Shown in pieces: positions 11,750 to 22,440 of a DNA stretch of 64,000 nucleotides. The DNA comes from Saccopteryx bilineata (taxonomy: Eukaryota; Chordata; Mammalia; Chiroptera; Emballonuridae). The stretch is taken from positions 50,706,113-50,770,112 of the forward strand of contig NC_089496.1 of assembly GCF_036850765.1 (NCBI RefSeq), given 5' to 3'. Under the pieces are notes generated by a model. It made no database searches. It had not been told where the DNA came from and worked only from the letters and a program-made list of their open reading frames with translations. The translations under genes and the position numbers were made by a program. How positions within the stretch are numbered: position 1 is the first letter of the stretch; every line of letters begins with the position of its first letter.

Positions 11750-12870
11750 CCCTGACGCGCGGGGTGGCCCTCCACCCACCCAAGAAGTGCCCTGGCTTTG
11801 CCCCAAACCCCGAAGACGAACTAAACTCAGCTGAAGCCCAGGTACTGTCCTTCCCTGGGCGCCCCTCTCTTCGGTGGAGCTCCGCCCACCGAAAGCCAGC
11901 CGCGCAGGTCTCGCCTGGAACCCGCACAACCAGCCTTTGGTCCCGGGTGGCAATCGCAAGCCGGGGTGAGCGGACTCCACCACAGTCCTCTAGTGACTCC
12001 CTGCAGCCGCACGGCGTCGGCCCCGCCCTCACATCCCTAAGCCCCGCCTCCGAGCTCCCGGGCCCCACCTCCTCCCCATAGCCCCGCCTCCGCGCTCCTA
12101 TGTTCTATCTCCACCCCCCACCCGCTCGGGCCCACCCCGCGCTCCGTGGCCCCGCCCCTGCACTCAGAGCCCCGCCTCTCGCACTCCAGGACTCCGCCCC
12201 CGCGCCCTCGGGATCCGCTCACCCTGGCCCGGGCCTCGCGCTGTGGCCCCGCCTCCACGTGCCCTCCGAAGTCCCGGGGAGGAGTTGCCGCGCGCGAGGA
12301 GGCGTGGCCGTGGTGCCGGCGGAGGCGCGGGCGGCGCGGCCCGGACTTGGGCTCTGACACTGACGGCGAGCGGGACCCGGGCGCTGATGCTGGCCGCTGG
12401 ATGCGGTTCTGGCCGATCCCGCGTCCGAGTGGAGTGGAGGACTTTTCGCCTAGATCCACGCAACCGCAGCGACGTTGCAAGTCCTGGTGCAGCCGCAAGA
12501 CTTGGTGCAGCCGCGGCGGTCGGGTTTCGCCGCTGCTGCCACCGCCCCGCAGCCCTGCAGCTGTGCCGGCTCCAGGAGAGTGACTCTGAGAGTTTCTCCC
12601 GCAGAAAGAGCCGGGACGCGCGGCCGGCGGCAGCGTGGGAGGGACCCCGTGGCCCGGCCCCTGACCCGCACCGGCGTGGGCACCAGGGCTGGAGGAGGGC
12701 CCCAGCGCTGTCCGGAGCTGGGCTCCGGCTGGGGAGCCGCAGGTGGAAGAAGGACGCCCCGGGAGAGCGGCCGAGAGGTGGGGCGCGGGAACGGCGGCGG
12801 GTCTGGTGGGAGCCGAGGAGCACCTTCGTGCGCGCACTAGCGAGGAAGGAATTCCGGCAGGAACAAGAGG
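11750..12870 (+). promoter_or_regulatory. EEPD1: CpG-island promoter and probable non-coding exon 1 of EEPD1
   Basis: CpG density rises sharply against both flanks and stays high for about 1.1 kb. There is no obvious TATA box. The 12,015-12,260 stretch carries about seven GC-box (Sp/KLF) motifs of the CCCCGCC type, followed by a CACGTG E-box near 12,256. Transcription probably starts within about 12,270-12,500. Possible exon 1 donors are CAG|GTGGAA (GT at 12,743), GAG|GTGGGG (GT at 12,778) and AGAG|GTGTGG (GT at 12,870); the sequence alone does not decide among them. Long ORFs on both strands here reflect GC-rich sequence with few stop codons. Confidence 0.8.
12015..12260. promoter_or_regulatory. 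cluster of GC boxes upstream of EEPD1
   Basis: GC-box cores recur near 12,020, 12,043, 12,081, 12,150, 12,169, 12,195 and 12,245, mostly as gCCCCGCC(T/C)C. The phrase agccccgcctccg occurs twice about 38 bases apart, so part of the cluster looks like a degenerate tandem expansion. Sp1/KLF occupancy is inferred. Confidence 0.75.
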
Positions 12871-13111
12871 TGTGGGCTGATGGGGATAGGTCTCTTTCCG
12901 AGAGGAGCGATTTAGAGCTGTTTTGGATCCCGATGTGTTAAAACCGACCTCCCCAGAAGAATATCCACAGGGGCCAGCTTCTCTGTGTGCAAGGTTCAAG
13001 GACAGCCACCAGCCCAGGACTCGTGGTTAAGTCCAGCTCTAGGTAGGGAGCCCTACTTCAAATCGATTAACTGATTCAGTTGATTTGTATGTTTATTAAT
13101 TTGTTTTCCAG

Positions 13112-13233
13112 GTAGCCAAGTGGAAGGTACTTTTGGGACACCCTCTCTGCTTGTAAGGTCTCCTGGGCTTCCTTCTTAGCCAGAGTTCTTTTGTGGTCGT
13201 GAGGTCTTCCTGAGCCCCTGATCCTGGCCGGTC
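13112..13233 (+). other. EEPD1: 5' UTR part of EEPD1 exon 2, with splice acceptor
   Basis: A pyrimidine-biased tract ending TTGTTTTCCAG places a good acceptor at 13,110-13,111. A second usable acceptor (CTTCCTTCTTAG) ends at 13,179, so the exon may start at 13,112 or 13,180. An in-frame TGA at 13,219-13,221 rules out N-terminal extension past the chosen ATG. That a non-coding first exon exists is inferred from the separate CpG island just upstream and from the usual gene structure. Confidence 0.7.
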
Positions 13234-14111
13234 ATGGGGAGCACCCTGGGCTGCCACCGCTCCATCCCCCGGGACCCCTCGGACCTGCCACACAGTCGCA
13301 AGTTCAGTGCGGCTTGTAACTTCAGCAACATCTTGGTGAATCAGGAGCGGCTGAACATCAACACGGCCACGGAGGAGGAGCTGATGACCCTGCCTGGGGT
13401 GACTCGCGCTGTGGCGCGAAGCATAGTGGAGTACCGCGAGTACATTGGTGGCTTCAAGAAGGTGGAGGACCTGGCATTGGTCAGCGGCGTGGGAGCCACC
13501 AAGCTGGAGCAGGTCAAGTTCGAGATCTGCGTGAGCAGCAAGGGCAGTTCTGCGCAGCACTCGCCCAGTTCCCTGCGTCGGGACCTGCTGGCCGAGCAGC
13601 AGCCTCACCACCTGGCCACCACCGTGCCCCTCACCCCGCGTGTCAACATCAACACGGCCACCCCAGCTCAGCTCATGAGCATCCGAGGCCTCACGGAGAA
13701 GATGGCCGTCAGCATTGTGGACTACCGCCGGGAGCACGGACCCTTCCGCAGCGTCGAGGACCTGGTGAGGATGGGCGGTATCAATGCTGCCTTCCTGGAC
13801 AGGATACGGCACCAGGTGTTCGCTGAGAGGTCCAGGCCCCCGTCCACGCACACCAACGGGGGTCTGACCTTTATCGCCAAGCCCCACCCCAGCCCCACCT
13901 CGCTGAGCCTGCAGAGTGAGGACCTAGACCTGCCCCCAGGTGGGCCCACTCAGATTATCTCCACTCGGCCTTCGGTGGAGGCTTTTGGAGGCACGAGGGA
14001 CGGCCGGCCGGTGCTGAGGCTGGCCACCTGGAACTTGCAGGGCTGTTCAGTGGAGAAGGCCAACAACCCCGGGGTGCGAGAGGTGGTGTGCATGACACTC
14101 CTGGAAAACAG
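13234..14111 (+). CDS. EEPD1: EEPD1, first coding exon (codons 1-292 plus two bases of codon 293)
   Basis: The 5' half of endonuclease/exonuclease/phosphatase family domain-containing protein 1. Seen: Gly2 and Cys7 at the N terminus (MGSTLGC), fitting the N-myristoylation/palmitoylation known for this protein; a first helix-hairpin-helix unit at about residues 39-98, with the LNINTAT start and LPGV and VSGVG hairpins; a second at about 136-196, opening RVNINTAT; a Ser/Pro-rich linker at 199-250; and the start of the EEP fold at about 258, with ATWNLQG, whose Asn267 aligns with the conserved family Asn. The ATG has G at -3 and +4, and an in-frame TGA lies 12 bases upstream. The exon ends in AACAG followed by GTGAGC, leaving phase 2. 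Known: EEPD1 is an LXR-induced, membrane-associated factor in macrophage cholesterol efflux, and has a reported role at stalled replication forks. The remaining roughly half of the usual ~570 residues lies beyond the window. No frameshift or stop is present, so the gene looks intact here. Confidence 0.97.
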
Positions 14112-14639
14112 GTGAGCACAGGGACCACCAAGGCTGTGGGGTGTGCAGGCAGCTCTTGCTTGGCCTCGTTGGTGCATGCATATGAGTGGACTCTTTGCCG
14201 GGTGGGAAGAGAGCAAGAGTATTCTGTGTTCCTGAGGCCCAGCCAAGATTGTCACCTGCAGCTGATCTCCCCTTTTGCTCCAGCTGTCTGGGTTTGTGGC
14301 CCATATCATAAACATGGTATAGCTAAGATCAGTTCAAAATTTGGGGGTGAGTGGAGATTGTATTGGTGATACTGCTTTGGAGAATGTTGACTCAAGACTT
14401 CGTGGGTTTACACCACGCCCTCAGAACCTGGGCACTGTCAGAGCCTGGGAACTATAGCGCAGTTTTGCATGTGAGAAAGAGCAGATTTTTTTTTTTTTTT
14501 TAATGAGTGGGGAATGTCACATTTGTTTCACCAAATATGCCTACTTGTGGGCACAAAATCAGCTTAAACACCAGGTATTTGCAAACACATGCGTGTTGTG
14601 TATTTACCAAAATGTCATGCATGAATCACTCTTTGCTTT

Positions 14640-14946
14640 TTTTCCTTATTTAGCCTGAAGTTGGTATTCAGGGCCACAGTTGCAGCCCCAGATGTATGTA
14701 ACCTCTTCTGTCCCATAGCCACAAAAGGTCATACTGACATGTCGTGAACATTGGACACATTTTTCTATCGGAACCACGGGAGAAGGGACTGTGGGATGGG
14801 CTCTTATCACAGTGTTTACATTGTTCACAACAGTGCTCTCTGTAGGAACTTCCGCTAAACCTCCATAAAAATGGAGCAATATTATTGTGGCAGTAATTCC
14901 TGCTGTTAGTAAAATAGTGACTTGGATAATGTGATCAGCGTTGGGA
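14640..14946. other. intron sequence 5' of a SINE, unrecognised
   Basis: Unique-looking sequence with a reverse-strand ORF running out of the adjoining SINE. The ORF's non-SINE part matches no family I know. Confidence 0.3.
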
Positions 14947-14962
14947 AGGAAAGCAGTATTTT

Positions 14963-15338
14963 TTTTTTTTTTTTTCCATTTTTCTGAAGCTGGAAACAGG
15001 GAGAGACAGTCAGACAGACTCCCGCATGCGCCCGACTGGGATCCACCCGGCACGCCCACCAGGGGCGGTGCTCTGCCCCCCAGGGGGCGATGCTCTGCCC
15101 ATCCTGGGTGTCGCCATATTGCGACCAGAGCCACTCTAGCGCCTGAGGCAGAGGCCACAGAGCCATCCCCAGCGCCCGGGCCATCTTTGCTCCAATGGAG
15201 CCTTGGCTGCGGGAGGGGAAGAGAGAGACAGAGAGGAAAGCGCGGCGGAGGGGTGGAGAAGCAAATGGGCGCTTCTCCTATGTGCCCTGGCCGGGAATCG
15301 AACCCGGGTCCTCCGCACGCTAGGCCGACGCTCTACCG
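14963..15338 (-). mobile_element. family A SINE, antisense, truncated head
   Basis: Duplications ggaaagcagtattttt (14,947-14,962 and 15,339-15,354) flank it. On the minus strand the element starts inside the tRNA head (ggtagagcgtcggcc), lacking the first ~21 bases and the 5' part of the A box. The rest of the body is complete and close to the other copies, so it is probably young. Confidence 0.93.
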
Positions 15339-15354
15339 GAAAGCAGTATTTTTA

Positions 15355-15960
15355 TGGTCTGTTTCAGGTCAGACACCCTCTCAAGTCCGACACCCTCCAG
15401 AGGTGGTGTGTGTTTGTGGCGACTGCTGCTTTTCTTTGCGCTGGGTGGGTGGTGAGGCTGGCCCACCCCGGATTGGTGACATGAAGTGAGTGCGGGGTGG
15501 GAGACAGGAGTCACAGTGCACTGTGCCAGGGCATCAGGATAAGTGGGTGAGGAGAAAACCAGGTCACAACGTCTCGCTGGCACCGTCCCAGTGGCACACT
15601 CTCGTCCCTGAGGATGGAGGGACCGTGCATCAGCTCAGAGACCTGGACCCAGGAGCCCCTGAGCGCTCTTCCTGCCCTGTCCTCTGTGTTGCAGGATAAC
15701 GTACTCCTTTAGCAGAATCACCTTTACACAGGGGAGGGCCGGCCTCAGCCCCAGGAGACATTTATCAGGAATGGCTTGGTAATTGTCTTCATCCATAGCA
15801 GCTTGGGTGTGTGTATGGGACAGAGGAGAGGGTGGGAGGTCAGGATGGCCATTACATTCCCATCAGGGTTTCCTTAAGGCTCACTTTGGGGGGGGGGGTG
15901 GAGAGGAATCTGAAGTTGCCCCGATGAGAATGACATCCCGGCAGCTCTGGCTCCTTAGCT
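15355..15960. other. intron sequence, nothing recognised
   Basis: No gene or named repeat is visible. There is a G-run near 15,890. Confidence 0.45.
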
Positions 15961-15964
15961 GTGA

Positions 15965-16080
15965 CAGTGATTTTTTAAGTGTGGTCTCTGGACCAGCACT
16001 GGCATCTGCGACTGACTCAGAAACTCTGGGTTTCTGTGTCTTCTCATGCACTCTGGCTGCTTCTGACGCACACCCAAGGT
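15965..16080 (+). mobile_element. MER5A-like hAT-Charlie fragment
   Basis: 'aagtgtggtctctggaccag', 'gactcagaaactctgggt' and 'tctgacgcacacccaaggtt' follow the MER5A order. Confidence 0.75.
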
Positions 16081-16869
16081 TGAGCCCTGTTGTCCCACGT
16101 GCCGGGCCATCATCTGTCCCTGTGGCTTGCTCTGTAAAGTGTGTTCCCAGTGCCGGCTTTGCTGACAAGCTCTGTAAATCCATCCAGAGCTTTCTAGGTG
16201 CTATGTTTGTTTAATTGATTGTTCAGATCATCCCTGTATTTATTCAGCCATATGATGGTCTTTCTGGTCAGAGTTTGAGGGACTTCTTTGGCTTCTAGAA
16301 GAGGTGACTGTCACGTATAGAAAATGGGAGAGAGAGCAGGGGAGAGCGGACCTCAGAGTGGGCTCCCCCCGCCCCCCGCAGTGCAGACCTGGGCAGCCAG
16401 GGGCACGTGAGGAGCAGGGTTAGCAGCTCCTGTCCGGTGCGGCCGCATCTCTCACGTCTCACACTTGGTCCCACCTGTTGTCCTGTGGGGTGGTGGTGTC
16501 TTTTGTATCTTCATGATGTGTCCAGTGCTCTGGACACCCCAAGTACCTTATTAGGGTCTGGTAAACATGCAGTCCTAGGCTTAGGGCCTGTGTGGCTGTC
16601 CTAGGGCACCAAAACCGGCCGACTGTGACAAAGTGGATGGACCATGTGTCCGCGGAACAGCAATGCACATTCTGCACGGGCTGTGTGTTACCGCGATTCA
16701 CAAGTTTCCCGGTGGCTCTTTCTTTCTTTTTTTAAATTTTTTTCTTGCACGTGTACCTACAAGGGTCAGCTGAGTTCCGGGTCAGCCCTCCTAGTACCCA
16801 GCAGCTTTCCTGCTGGCTCCGGGAAGAAGGCAGGGCTTGCCTTGATTATGGATCTCCATCTCTGGGCGA

Positions 16870-16985
16870 GGATGCTAAAAGCAAAGAGGTTCTGTGACTC
16901 GCTTCCGTCCCACAGCTCATCGGTGGCTCACCGGGGACTCGGACCCAGACCTGCTGGGACTGATGCTCTTTGCGTGGGCGCCGCA
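16870..16985 (-). repeat. MIR fragment
   Basis: Degenerate reverse-complement MIR: 'gcaaagaggttctgtgactc', 'cccacagctcatcggtggc' and 'gactcggacccagacctgct'. Confidence 0.55.
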
Positions 16986-17876
16986 CGTGGTAAGCCAGGC
17001 GCCTTTATCTGCCTCTTGTTCACGCATCGCACACTCTGCCTGTTGGAAGACACTCGCCAACTTGCGAGCTAGTCACAGTTTCTTACATTAATTAAACCCA
17101 TTGTGAACACACTTTAAACACATACAAACAAACAAAAAACAACCCTGGTTCCCCCTCTTCGGAGTTACATCGGTGAAATTCCTTAACCTCTCCAAGTCTG
17201 GTGTTTTTTTTTAAATCTATTAAATGTAGTTCAAGAAAAAAAAAAAGGCACTTCTTTTGCAAAAGGAACAGCTAAACTATTTGTTTTCCTTCCCATGGGT
17301 TTGCCCTGGGAGAACTGTCTTAGACTAAAGGCACCTGCTGCTGTGGGGCTTGATGGCATTGGAGTCCTGTCCTGCCCTGCGAGGCCGCCGCCCCGGTGGG
17401 CCGGCACATGTGTGCCCCGAGAACCCGCGTTTTGCCTGCGAAGGCTGAGGCAGGACAGCAGAAAGCCAGATCGTCATGCCATCGCCACCAGCCTTCAGGG
17501 ACATGTGGCACAGAACGGACAGATTTCCTCAGATTCCTTTGCCCAATCTCAGTCTTAGGCAATGCTGTTCCTTGTTCAGTGTTTATGGAGCAAGACTAAC
17601 AGAGGAATGCTTCTGCTAAATATCCTTGCAAAATCTGGTGACAGCCAGCGTGTAGAACGATGATTGTTTAATTTTCTTTCTTTCTTTTTTTTGTGCTGAG
17701 GAGTTGTTCTGTTTTGAAAAGCCCTTTCAGTTTCTGAAAGAATAAGCCTGGGGAAATGGACCGTCTCTGAAAGCAATGAGAAGGAGGTTTAATATTCCAT
17801 TTGCCCAGCTCCCCCACGGTCTCCATCAGAAGGGAGCACGTGTCCACGTCTTGAGCTTTCTAGTGTGAATGCTCAA

Positions 17877-17984
17877 GAGGGTGAGGTGAGTGCACCAGAC
17901 GTGGCATCTGAGGGCAAAGCGCCCACCTCGCCCCTTAAAGTAGACATTTTGAAATCTGTTTTTTTGACAGCTATGGAAACTGAC
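17877..17984 (+). repeat. direct duplicate, copy 1 of 2
   Basis: A 108-bp block from 'gagggtgaggtga' to 'ctatggaaactga' recurs at 18,434-18,540 with only a handful of differences. The outer flanks differ, so the repeat boundaries are sharp. Confidence 0.9.
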
Positions 17985-18299
17985 ACATACGTATTGAATA
18001 GGCTTTCTTGCCACATGCCTGTCTGTAATGTCAAAGGAAAAGGTGAATTCGTGCCTGGCAACACATTCTGATTGTGGGAAGAGATTTTAGTTGATCGGAC
18101 TTGGCTACTTGGATCAACAAGGACACGACTCGTCTTGTCATTTGACCCGTTCATTGACACATAGGTATTGAGTGGTTGCTGTGGACATGCACACGCTGGA
18201 TTCCGGTGGCAGCTCGGCCCTGTTGCTTCACCGAGTTAGGTAAATGTGAATCAGCGTGTCTGGCTCAGCCTCAAAGCATTCTGGGAAGCCCAGATTTTT

Positions 18300-18360
18300 T
18301 AAATTTTTATTTATTTATTTATTTATTTATTTTTAATTTTTTTTTTTTTTTTTTTTTTTG
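18300..18360. repeat. (TTTA)n and T-rich low-complexity tract
   Basis: TTTA units run into a T homopolymer of about 20 bases between the two duplicate copies. Confidence 0.9.
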
Positions 18361-18433
18361 AGAAAGTCGCTGAGTATGATTGCTATCTGGTTGTGTTTTC
18401 CCATATGAATAGGGGGCTCATCTTGGGAGATTG

Positions 18434-18540
18434 GAGGGTGAGGTGAATGCACCAGACGTAACATCTGAGGGCATAGCGCCCACCTAGCCCCTTAAAGTAG
18501 ACATTTTGAAATTTGTTTTTTGACAGCTATGGAAACTGAG
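18434..18540 (+). repeat. direct duplicate, copy 2 of 2, running into a MIR-like stretch
   Basis: The second copy of the 17,877 block starts 557 bases downstream. It continues as 'aaactgaggctcag', typical of a reverse MIR, which the first copy lacks. This copy is therefore the likelier source and the first the truncated derivative (inference). Confidence 0.9.
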
Positions 18541-19149
18541 GCTCAGACTAAATAGCATCCTTGTGGCCCTCAGAAATATAGATGTTGGAGTCAGGATTTG
18601 ATGCCAGGCATTTGTCTGATTTCAGAGCTGGGAGCTGGAGGTGTCTTTTCCCAAACTCTGTGTCCTTGGACTGGTCGCTGGCCCACCTGCTGTTTCCTGC
18701 CTGTCTTGAGTCTCCGGCTGGCTGGGCTTCACCTAGACTCCTGGGGCTGCGGCGGGGCCCTGGGGGCCTTTGTTCTCTTCCTGTTTTTGTTCTTCTGGAG
18801 GACCAGGCTTATGGCCAGAGGTAGAGCGGTCCAGAGGGCTCAGGGCTCCTCCACCCAGCCCCTGAAATGTGAGTCTGTGACCTTGGCCCAACTCCAGGGT
18901 GGAGTTCTGGTTTTCTGAGCCAGGGAGCCCTGGGTCATTTCCAGCGAGAAAAGTGGTCAGTACTTAGACCGCTAGATTAGCAGGAGGAGATCGTGTGAAT
19001 GAAGAGAAGCCCTGGTGTGGGCACGAGGTGGGGTTTATTTCGCCCAAGGGAAGGATGTTACTTTTGTCTTTCAAGAAAGCCGGCCCCATCTGGAATCTGG
19101 TTTTGGAGATTTGATGATATTGATTGTCCCAGGGGAAGTTCATTCCTTT

Positions 19150-19620
19150 ATTACTTACTCATTCATTCAACAGATATTTTCTCAGCTCTCATTAGGTACC
19201 AGATTCTGTGTCAAGCTTTGGTAATCAAATGGAGAGCAGGTTATAGCCTCTGCTTCCGTGAAGCGTCCATGTTAGGCAGGAAGACAAACACGCAGTACGC
19301 AGTTAAATAATTACAGACAGCGGCTCATGCTGAGAGGATGGAGGCAAGAGGAAGAGAAGCTTCTGAGGTCGATGGGGGTCAAGGAAGGTCTCTGCTGAAA
19401 ACTGATAGGCGAGCAGGAGCCAGGCATGGAAAAATGTCGGGGAAAAGAGTGCTCCCCTAGAGGAACCAGCACGTGCAAAGGCCCTGAGACTGCTTGTTCC
19501 AGACAGAAAGCGGAGTTCCGGGAGTGGCAGGTGGCTGGGGTTGCAGGGAGAGGCAGGGCCAGGTGGGTGGAGCTCCAAGGCTCTTATTTCAACAGCAAGA
19601 TGAAGCTGCAGTGGGTTAGG
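19150..19620 (+). repeat. ancient mammalian interspersed repeat fragment
   Basis: 'ttactcattcattcaacaga', 'caaggaaggtctctgctg', 'aggaaccagcacgtgcaaag' and 'gccctgagac' match an old mammal-wide repeat of the same kind as that at 3,540-3,810. I do not assign a subfamily. Confidence 0.6.
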
Positions 19621-19799
19621 AACAGGGGTTGATGAATTACCTGTCACCAGCTTGTGGCTGCTGGGGGTCTCCTGGGAGTGGGTCCGGGGAGTTATATCGG
19701 GAAGCTGTTGCAGGGAAGAGGCTATAAAAGGATAATGGCTGGGAGAATGGGGAAGTGGGTGGAGAAGAGAGATCTTTTAGTGGTGAAAACTGGAAGGAC

Positions 19800-21452
19800 T
19801 TGCCTGTTTTGGATATTGCAGGGATTAACCGGGTAGATTTCTAGAAGACAGACTCAGAGGCATTTAAGAAATCCGTGGCCGACTTGGGCGCCTGTGCACT
19901 GTGTGGACACGATGCAGCTTGCCGACCTCGCCCCTCCCCTTGGCCATTGCCTCATTCACCGGGCCCGTCGGGGATGGAGGAAGAGGCCCCGTGGTCTGAA
20001 ATCTGCACAGGCTGGCGGCTGACGAGGCTACTTTCTCTCTGGTATCAGTTCCCTATGAAACAAGGGCGTGTTTGAGGGGTTTCGGTGACTATTGCTATCA
20101 GAAGACATTTGCATCAATCGAATTCGATGTAGATTGAGCACGTCCTCTGTGCCCACTCCCTGGTGAGGTCAAGGACACAAGGAGCCCCTGGGTGACCTGT
20201 GTCATGAGGGAGGAGGTACAGCTTCAGGCAGCACAGAGATCTATTGCCCGCCTGCCTGGTTTCACACGTGTGAGACCTCAGCGTGGGCGAAAGCTAAAGG
20301 GACGGGACCCAGTCAGGTGGATGGGAGGGAGCCTGTCTGGAGGGGAGGTGGGGTCTGAAGTGGCAGGAGCGTGGGGGCCGTCGGGGTGAAAGTCAGCAGC
20401 CCCCCCAGCCCCATGCAACTGACAAGTGAGGAACAGGAAGTCGGAGTCAGTTCCCGACACTCGGGGGGCCAGGGAGGCCCACCACACAACCTCGGCATCT
20501 GGAATGTTCAGACAGGGACGCGTTAGACTCCCACATGCAGCGCCTCCCAGCAGAGAAGAGCAGTGAGGTGTGTGTTATTTTTATCTCAAAATTGCCCTAC
20601 CTTACAAAAGATCTTATCCTGGATATAGAATTCCTTCATAACCCACTCTGCCGGCAACAGATAAGAGGATGCATCTCGCCAGAATTTCGTGTGCGGATCC
20701 TAGACGCGTGGTGTGTGGGCAGCCATGGAGGGCTCGGTGGAAATTGCACACCAGCGACTTCTAGCATCCAAACACCCAGGAGGTGCTACGGAGGTGTCCG
20801 GCTCTGCCTGCGGACTGGGAGCCCTCAACTAACATTTGGGGTGCTCAGAAGCTCCTGACCCCGTGCCTCGGACATGGGCCCTGTCTGGACGGCAGGTTTT
20901 AGTGTGATGTTTGGATTGACAGCTGCTGAACAGCGAGCTGGATTCCAGTGGCTGGGAACCCCTGAGCAGATGGGCTCAGAGCAGACATTTCATTCCCAGG
21001 AAAAGCCTTGGCTCCTTCTCCCAAACTCTTGGATGAAGAAGCCCTGGTTTTCTCTCCTGGGTTCAGTTCCCTCACCCTGTGGCTTTGTTGTTTGTTTCCA
21101 ACGCCCCTTGTTTCCTGCGAGTTCTATTTTGGTCCAGCCATTACCTGATTAAGCTGTTAAGCAGGACCTTCAATTGTTTTTATCTGGAGGCCACTGGGCA
21201 CTCCTGACATGCAGTGATTCGGGCCAGAGAGTGTTCCTGAGGCCACATGGAATAGAATGTGTGTTCGGGGGTGCGGTTTTATGGTGCTGGGGGGATCTGG
21301 GTCCCGTTTCCTCCCCCGGGTGAAGGTGGGACTTCTTCTTTCTCAAGGACTGGGAGGAGAGTGAGATGTCTTTTAAAGTGGGAGGTCTTGGATGAATTGG
21401 TGCATTTTAACATACTGATCCAATATTCTAAACAAACAAACAAAATAAAACA
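19800..21452. other. intron sequence, nothing recognised
   Basis: No gene, young SINE or MITE is visible. An AAAC-type run at 21,432-21,445 sits next to the following SINE. Confidence 0.45.
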
Positions 21453-21456
21453 CTCT

Positions 21457-21631
21457 GGCCCTGGCTGTGTCGTGGGTGGACGGAGCGTTGTCCCTGCTTG
21501 CCGAGGTCATGGGTTTGATCCCCGATCAGGGCACATGCGAGAAGCAGCCAATGAGAGCACAACTAAATGGAACAACGAGTTGATGCTTCCCTCTCCCCTG
21601 CCCTCCAAGTCAGTGGGAAAAATGAAATAAA
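21457..21631 (+). mobile_element. single tRNA-derived SINE (family E)
   Basis: The head is ggccctggctgtgtcgtggg with a B-box-like GGTTTGATCCC and 'gatcagggcacatgcgagaa'. The body has 'agccaatgagagcacaacta' and 'gttgatgcttccctctcccc'. The likely imperfect target duplication is aaaacactctg/aaaaactccag. Confidence 0.8.
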
Positions 21632-22099
21632 AACTCCAGAATGTATTTCCTTTAGTTTTTTCTTCCTTATCGCTGTTTACTGGGTGCACTCGGCAGGTGA
21701 AGAATGTTCTGCCAGTACACAGATCCAGTCTGAGTTAAATGCTTTTGCAGGGTCCCTTTTCTAAAAGGGGGAACGCGGACAAGTTTTCGTGGCCTCAGAG
21801 TACCGATGACTGACACTGGGCCTTGGACTCGTCCGCTGGTAGACTCAGGGCTCCGTCCGTCCTTGCTTGAAGGATGACCTCTGCTGCTTCAGGTCACTAG
21901 GTCGCTTTACTGGTCGGCTCTTTACAAAGTGGTCCCCAGTCATTCTTCACTGGAGGACTCATTTTAAGCAGTAAAATACTGCACGCCCCTCCCCCACCCC
22001 ACTGGCGGTTGTGTTTTCAGTGACCACGTGGTTGCAGTTGTTGTGCAAAGGGACAGCAGCAATGATAATTAACACTGATAATTACTGTGGCGGAGGCCC

Positions 22100-22230
22100 A
22101 GGGCCCAGCAGCTTTACATGTGGGTAGCATTATTCACCCTCTATTACAAATGCAGGAGAGATGGCTCAGGGGAGCCGAGTCATCCTCCCCAGGTCACACA
22201 GCTTTTGGGCTGTGGAGCTTGAATGATAAC
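22100..22230 (-). repeat. MIR fragment
   Basis: Reverse MIR landmarks: 'attattcaccctctattaca', 'gatggctcaggggagccgag' and 'caggtcacacagcttttggg'. Confidence 0.7.
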
Positions 22231-22398
22231 TCAAAGTCTGATGATGAAAACTTACCTGAGTTCACTAATGCTTTCCCACATATTTGTATGTTATTCACCG
22301 CCCCAGCCTGCGTGCTAGACTAGAGTTCTCTTCACCAACTTGTTTTGCGTTCCCTAAGCCGTGGACTTTCACAAGTTTGCTGATATATAATGATATCC

Positions 22399-22400
<2 letters not shown>

Positions 22401-22439
<39 letters not shown>
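22401..22439. repeat. (GT)n microsatellite
   Basis: About 19 uninterrupted GT dinucleotides; likely polymorphic. Confidence 0.97.

Positions 22440-22440
<1 letters not shown>

Noticed and set aside
12037..12999. 320-codon reverse-strand ORF and several long forward ORFs across the CpG island
   Set aside because: GC-rich sequence is poor in stop codons. The peptides are Pro/Arg/Ala-rich without domains, and open frames overlap on both strands. This fits a promoter and 5' UTR, not a gene.
13096..13887. 263-codon reverse-strand ORF opposite EEPD1
   Set aside because: It is the antisense shadow of the conserved EEPD1 exon and has no independent signature.
14646..14960. Reverse-strand ORF beside the SINE as a membrane protein fragment
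   Set aside because: It has a hydrophobic stretch but no recognisable homology, and its start is inside the SINE. Treated as chance.
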